A stretch of 8,114 bases of DNA from Clostridiales bacterium (GTDB taxonomy: Bacteria > Bacillota_A > Clostridia > Christensenellales > Aristaeellaceae), in contig JAAYZL010000037.1 in assembly GCA_012514855.1 (NCBI GenBank), positions 1 through 8,114 on the forward strand, given 5' to 3'. Both the position numbers and the translations under genes were made by a program. Shown piece by piece: positions 5,291 to 8,114 of this stretch. Each line of letters begins with the position of its first letter. Within the stretch, counting starts at the first letter, position 1. The notes beneath the pieces were generated by a model. It was not told where the DNA came from, ran no database searches, and saw only the letters and a list, made by a program, of their open reading frames with translations.

Positions 5291-6661
5291 ATGGCAGTTG
5301 CGGTGATCATGCCACGGCAGGGCAATACCGTCGAGAGCTGTATCATCACAAAGTGGGCGAAAAAGCCCGGCGATGCGGTGAAGATTGGGGACATACTGTT
5401 CTCGTATGAGACCGACAAGGCGGCCTTCGACGAGGAAGCGAAGGTCGGGGGCACGCTGCTCGCCGTGTTCTTTGAGGAGGGGGACGACGTTCCCTGCCTG
5501 ATGAACGTGTGCGTGATCGGGAACCCCGGCGAGAGCACGGCGGAGTTCGATCCCAGGGGCACTGCCCCCGCGCCCGCTCCCGCGGAGAAGCAGCCGGAGG
5601 TTGCCGCACAGCCGGCCGCGGTTGAAGCGGCGGTTTCCGAGCCGGCCGCGGTTTCGGGCGATCTCAAGATTTCCCCGCGCGCGAGGGCGCTTGTAGAAAA
5701 GCTCGGCGCGGACCTGTCGTTTGTGAAGCCGACCGGCCCCGACGGGCGCGTGATCGAGCGGGACGTGCGGGCGCTCGCCGAAGCGGGCAGGGTCGTGAGC
5801 CCCGCCGCGCGCGCCTCCTATCCGGGCGGCATCGAGGGAACCGGGCTCGGCGGGCGCGTGACGCTTGCCGATCTTGACAAGAAGCCGGTAGAAGTTGCAC
5901 CGGCAGCCCCGGCCGCGCCGAGTGTGCAGGTTGAACTTGGCGTTCCGGTCGACGACAGCTACAGAGAGCCTATGTCGAACATGCGCAAGATGATCGGCAA
6001 GGCGATGAGCGCGTCGCTCTCGTCGATGGCGCAGCTCACGCACAACATGTCGTTCGACGCGACCGAGATTCAGAACCTGCGCAAGCTCTTCAAGGAGAAG
6101 GGCGAGCCGATGGGCATGCACAAGGTGTCTTTGAACGACATCATACTCTACGCGGTCGCGCGCACGCTGCAAAAACCCGAGCACCGGGCGCTGAACGCGA
6201 ACCTGATCGACGACGGAAAGACCATGAAATACTTCCGGGGCGTCAATCTGGGCATGGCCTGCGACACCGACCGCGGGCTGATGGTTCCGACGATCTTCAG
6301 CGCGGACGGCATGAGCCTCAGGCAGCTTTCCGAGACCGCGAAGAGGCTCGCGCAGGAGTGCCGCGACGGCAAGATCAACCCGGACTACCTGCAGGGCGGC
6401 TCGTTCACGGTGTCGAACCTGGGCGCGATGGGCATCGAGAGCTTTACGCCGGTCATCAACCCTCCGCAGACGGGCATTCTGGGCGTGAACACGCTCGAGA
6501 CGCGCGTGCGCGTGGTCGACGGAGAGATCGCGGCCTATCCGGCGATGACGCTGTCCCTGACCTACGACCACCGCGCGATCGACGGAAGCCCGGCGTCGAA
6601 GTTCCTCGTCGACCTCAGGCGCAACCTTGAGAACTTCACGCTGCTGCTTGCGCAGGGCTAG
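5291..6661 (+). CDS. Dihydrolipoamide acyltransferase (E2) of a 2-oxo acid dehydrogenase complex
   Basis: This 456-residue core subunit moves the acyl group from the E1 thiamine intermediate, through its lipoyl-lysine, to coenzyme A. It has one lipoyl domain (about 1-78) with Lys43 in ETDKAAF as the lipoylation site. A flexible Ala/Pro-rich linker follows (about 90-122), containing two near-identical PAAV stretches encoded by a 30-bp-spaced DNA repeat at about 5611 and 5641. A peripheral subunit-binding domain lies at about 127-162 (ISPRARALVEKLG to GRVIERDV). A second, shorter motif of the same type is at 170-195 (SPAARA to GTGLGGRVTLADL). The catalytic domain is about 224-456, with His427 and Asp431 in YDHRAIDG. 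The ATG has GGGGAGG six bases upstream; an in-frame GTG at 5276 overlaps that SD and is rejected. It is first in an operon with E3 and a probable E1. Substrate (pyruvate, acetoin or branched-chain) is undetermined. Confidence 0.94.
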   Translation: MAVAVIMPRQGNTVESCIITKWAKKPGDAVKIGDILFSYETDKAAFDEEAKVGGTLLAVFFEEGDDVPCLMNVCVIGNPGESTAEFDPRGTAPAPAPAEKQPEVAAQPAAVEAAVSEPAAVSGDLKISPRARALVEKLGADLSFVKPTGPDGRVIERDVRALAEAGRVVSPAARASYPGGIEGTGLGGRVTLADLDKKPVEVAPAAPAAPSVQVELGVPVDDSYREPMSNMRKMIGKAMSASLSSMAQLTHNMSFDATEIQNLRKLFKEKGEPMGMHKVSLNDIILYAVARTLQKPEHRALNANLIDDGKTMKYFRGVNLGMACDTDRGLMVPTIFSADGMSLRQLSETAKRLAQECRDGKINPDYLQGGSFTVSNLGAMGIESFTPVINPPQTGILGVNTLETRVRVVDGEIAAYPAMTLSLTYDHRAIDGSPASKFLVDLRRNLENFTLLLAQG

Positions 6662-6663
6662 AC

Positions 6664-6668
6664 GGAGG
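6664..6668 (+). promoter_or_regulatory. Ribosome binding site deciding the E3 start
   Basis: GGAGG touches the ATG at 6669 but is six bases from the ATG at 6675. Spacing favours the second ATG. Confidence 0.6.
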
Positions 6669-6674
6669 ATGGAA

Positions 6675-8039
6675 ATGTACGATCTGATCGTCATCGGCGG
6701 CGGCCCGGCGGGGTATCTCGCCTCGGAGCGCGCCGCGCACGCGGGCATGAAGGTGTGCCTGTTTGAGAAAAACGCGATCGGCGGCGTGTGCCTGAACGAG
6801 GGCTGCATCCCGTCGAAGGCGCTTCTGAACTCCGCCAAGATATACGAGCACGCGAGGGACGGCAGGAAGTACGGCGTGCTCGCCGAAAACGTGCTCATCG
6901 ACCAGAAGGCCGTCGTCCTTAGGCGCGGCAAGGTCGTGCGCACGCTCGTCGCCGGCGTCAGCTCGACCTTGAAGAGATTGGGCGTCGCGGTCGTCAAGGA
7001 AGCGGCCGTCGTCAGGGGGCGCGTCGAGGGCGGCTTCGCCGTGACCGCGGGTCGGCAGGACTACGAGGCGAAGCGGCTCCTGATTGCAGCCGGCTCGGTC
7101 GCGGTCGTGCCGCCGATTCCGGGCGTCCGCGAAAACCTCGGCGGGTTCGTGCTGACGAACCGCGAGGTGCTCGAACTCCCCGAGATTCCGAAGGACTTCG
7201 TGATCGTCGGGGGCGGCGTCATTGGCCTCGAGATGGCCGCGTACTACGCCGTCGCCGGGAGCCGCGTGACCGTCGTCGAGATGCTCGACCACATCGCGGG
7301 GCCCACCGACCGCGAGATTTCGACGATGCTCCGGAAGGAATATGCGAAAAGGGGCGTCGATTTCCGGCTGTCGGCGAAGGTCGTCGCGGTCGAGCCCGGC
7401 AAGGTCGTCTGTGAGGCGGACGGGAAGACGTTCGAGATTCCGGCGGACAAGGTGCTGCTGTCGATCGGCCGCCGCGCCGCGACGGAGGGCATCGGTCTCG
7501 AGAACATCGGAATTGCCACCGAGCGCGGCGTGGTCCTGACCGACGAACAGTGCCGGACGAACGTCGAAAACGTCTACGCCGCGGGCGACTGCATCGGCAA
7601 GGTGATGCTCGCGCACACGGCCTACCGCGAGGCGGAGGTCGCCGTGAACACCATGCTCGGGAAGAAGGACCGGATGCGCTACAATGCGAACCCGTCCGTC
7701 ATCTACACGCACCCCGAGGTCGCGACGGTCGGCATGACGGAGGAGGAGGCGGTCGCCGCGGGCGTCGATTTCGAGGTCAAAAAGCTCTCGATGCGCTTCT
7801 CCGGCCGCTTCATCGCGGAGAACGAGGGCGCGGACGGGCTGTGCAAGATGCTCATCCACAAGAAGCACCGCAACATACTCGGCGTGCATATGATCGGCAA
7901 CGCGAGCTCCGAGGTCGTCTGGGGCGCGGCGCTGATGATCGAGCAGGAGCTGCGCGTCAAGGACGCGAAGGAGATCATCTTCCCGCATCCGACCGTCAGC
8001 GAGATCATCCGCGAGACGATCTGGGAGTTTGACGACTAA
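6675..8039 (+). CDS. lpdA: Dihydrolipoyl dehydrogenase (E3)
   Basis: This 454-residue flavoprotein reoxidises the dihydrolipoyl groups of E2, passing electrons through a redox disulfide and FAD to NAD+. The FAD-binding motif VIGGGPAG is at 6-13. The redox-active pair is Cys39 and Cys44 in GGVCLNEGCIPSK. The NAD-binding motif VGGGVIGLE is at 178-186, and a second FAD motif is YAAGDCIG. The C-terminal interface domain ends with the catalytic His438-Glu443 pair in HPTVSE. All catalytic residues are present and the length is normal. There is no N-terminal lipoyl domain of the kind some E3 proteins carry. Met1 at 6675 is preferred for SD spacing; the ATG at 6669 would add only two residues. The gene begins 13 bases after the E2 stop, so it is cotranscribed. 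The symbol follows the family name; a complex-specific E3 such as acoL is possible. Confidence 0.95.
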   Translation: MYDLIVIGGGPAGYLASERAAHAGMKVCLFEKNAIGGVCLNEGCIPSKALLNSAKIYEHARDGRKYGVLAENVLIDQKAVVLRRGKVVRTLVAGVSSTLKRLGVAVVKEAAVVRGRVEGGFAVTAGRQDYEAKRLLIAAGSVAVVPPIPGVRENLGGFVLTNREVLELPEIPKDFVIVGGGVIGLEMAAYYAVAGSRVTVVEMLDHIAGPTDREISTMLRKEYAKRGVDFRLSAKVVAVEPGKVVCEADGKTFEIPADKVLLSIGRRAATEGIGLENIGIATERGVVLTDEQCRTNVENVYAAGDCIGKVMLAHTAYREAEVAVNTMLGKKDRMRYNANPSVIYTHPEVATVGMTEEEAVAAGVDFEVKKLSMRFSGRFIAENEGADGLCKMLIHKKHRNILGVHMIGNASSEVVWGAALMIEQELRVKDAKEIIFPHPTVSEIIRETIWEFDD

Positions 8040-8071
8040 TTCCAGTTATTGATACAAGGAGAGAGTGAGCC

Positions 8072-8114
8072 ATGTCCAAGCAGCTGTTTATCGACCCGAT
8101 CGAGGCGCGCAAGC
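8072..8114 (+). CDS. Start of next operon gene, probably an E1 2-oxo acid dehydrogenase subunit (5' end only)
   Basis: Fourteen complete codons are visible, reading MSKQLFIDPIEARK, preceded by AAGGAG at 8056-8061, ten bases before the ATG. The gene starts 32 bases after the E3 stop with no terminator between, so it belongs to the same operon. The complex needs an E1 (thiamine diphosphate-dependent) component that is not otherwise seen here. The FIDPxExRK style of N-terminus resembles, from memory, clostridial E1 proteins, including fused alpha-beta forms. The gene call is firm; the function is an inference from context. Confidence 0.55.
   Translation, partial: MSKQLFIDPIEARK

Noticed and set aside
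5270..6997. Long - strand open frame opposite the E2 gene and the start of E3
   Set aside because: Antisense shadow of GC-rich coding sequence; no SD, no recognisable motif.
6636..7988. 450-codon - strand open frame opposite E3
   Set aside because: Mirrors the E3 gene almost exactly and has only low-complexity Arg/Asp/His/Val-rich content.

Overview
The window is dense, GC-rich bacterial chromosome with strong Shine-Dalgarno (SD) sites. It holds seven complete protein genes of recognisable family, one complete small unknown gene, the last codons of one gene at the left edge and the first codons of another at the right edge. The PhoR-type two-component system, the clostridial-style sirtuin, the RadC-like protein, the signal-less L,D-transpeptidase-like protein and the Nudix proteins together suggest a high-GC member of the Bacillota (Clostridia, perhaps the Christensenellales). 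That assignment is an inference from protein style, not from a marker gene. I see no tRNA, rRNA, CRISPR array, transposase or prophage gene.

Left (1-1873): the C-terminal tail of an OmpR/PhoB-family response regulator overlaps by four bases (GTGA) a 600-residue membrane sensor histidine kinase. The kinase has the PhoR-like order TM-sensor-TM-HAMP-PAS-HisKA-HATPase and is followed by a perfect 9-bp GC hairpin.

Middle (1900-5033): short genes on alternating strands, very tightly packed. A Nudix-fold protein with a degenerate catalytic box (-) diverges from a Sir2-type NAD-dependent deacylase (+). The sirtuin ends tail-to-tail, with a 12-bp overlap, against a RadC/JAMM protein (-). That gene is translationally coupled (ATGA) to an upstream, very acidic 96-residue protein of unknown function (-). 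From there a signal-less YkuD/L,D-transpeptidase-like protein diverges (+). Its stop codon abuts the stop of a canonical Nudix hydrolase (-) in a single TGATCA. Promoter positions decide the starts of both Nudix genes.

Right (5034-8114): a 257-bp divergent regulatory region carries a promoter on each strand. The rightward promoter (TTGATT-17 bp-TAGAAT with an extended -10) drives a 2-oxo acid dehydrogenase operon: E2 acyltransferase, then E3 dihydrolipoyl dehydrogenase, then a gene cut by the window edge that is probably the E1 decarboxylase. E1 would decarboxylate a 2-oxo acid on thiamine diphosphate, E2 would carry the acyl group on lipoyl-lysine to CoA, and E3 would reoxidise the lipoyl group with NAD+. 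The substrate (pyruvate, acetoin or branched-chain) cannot be told from what is visible.

No clearly new system is evident. The best candidates for novelty are the acidic ORF coupled to the RadC-like gene, the Nudix-sirtuin divergent pair, and the E2 with a second, shortened E3-binding-like motif.
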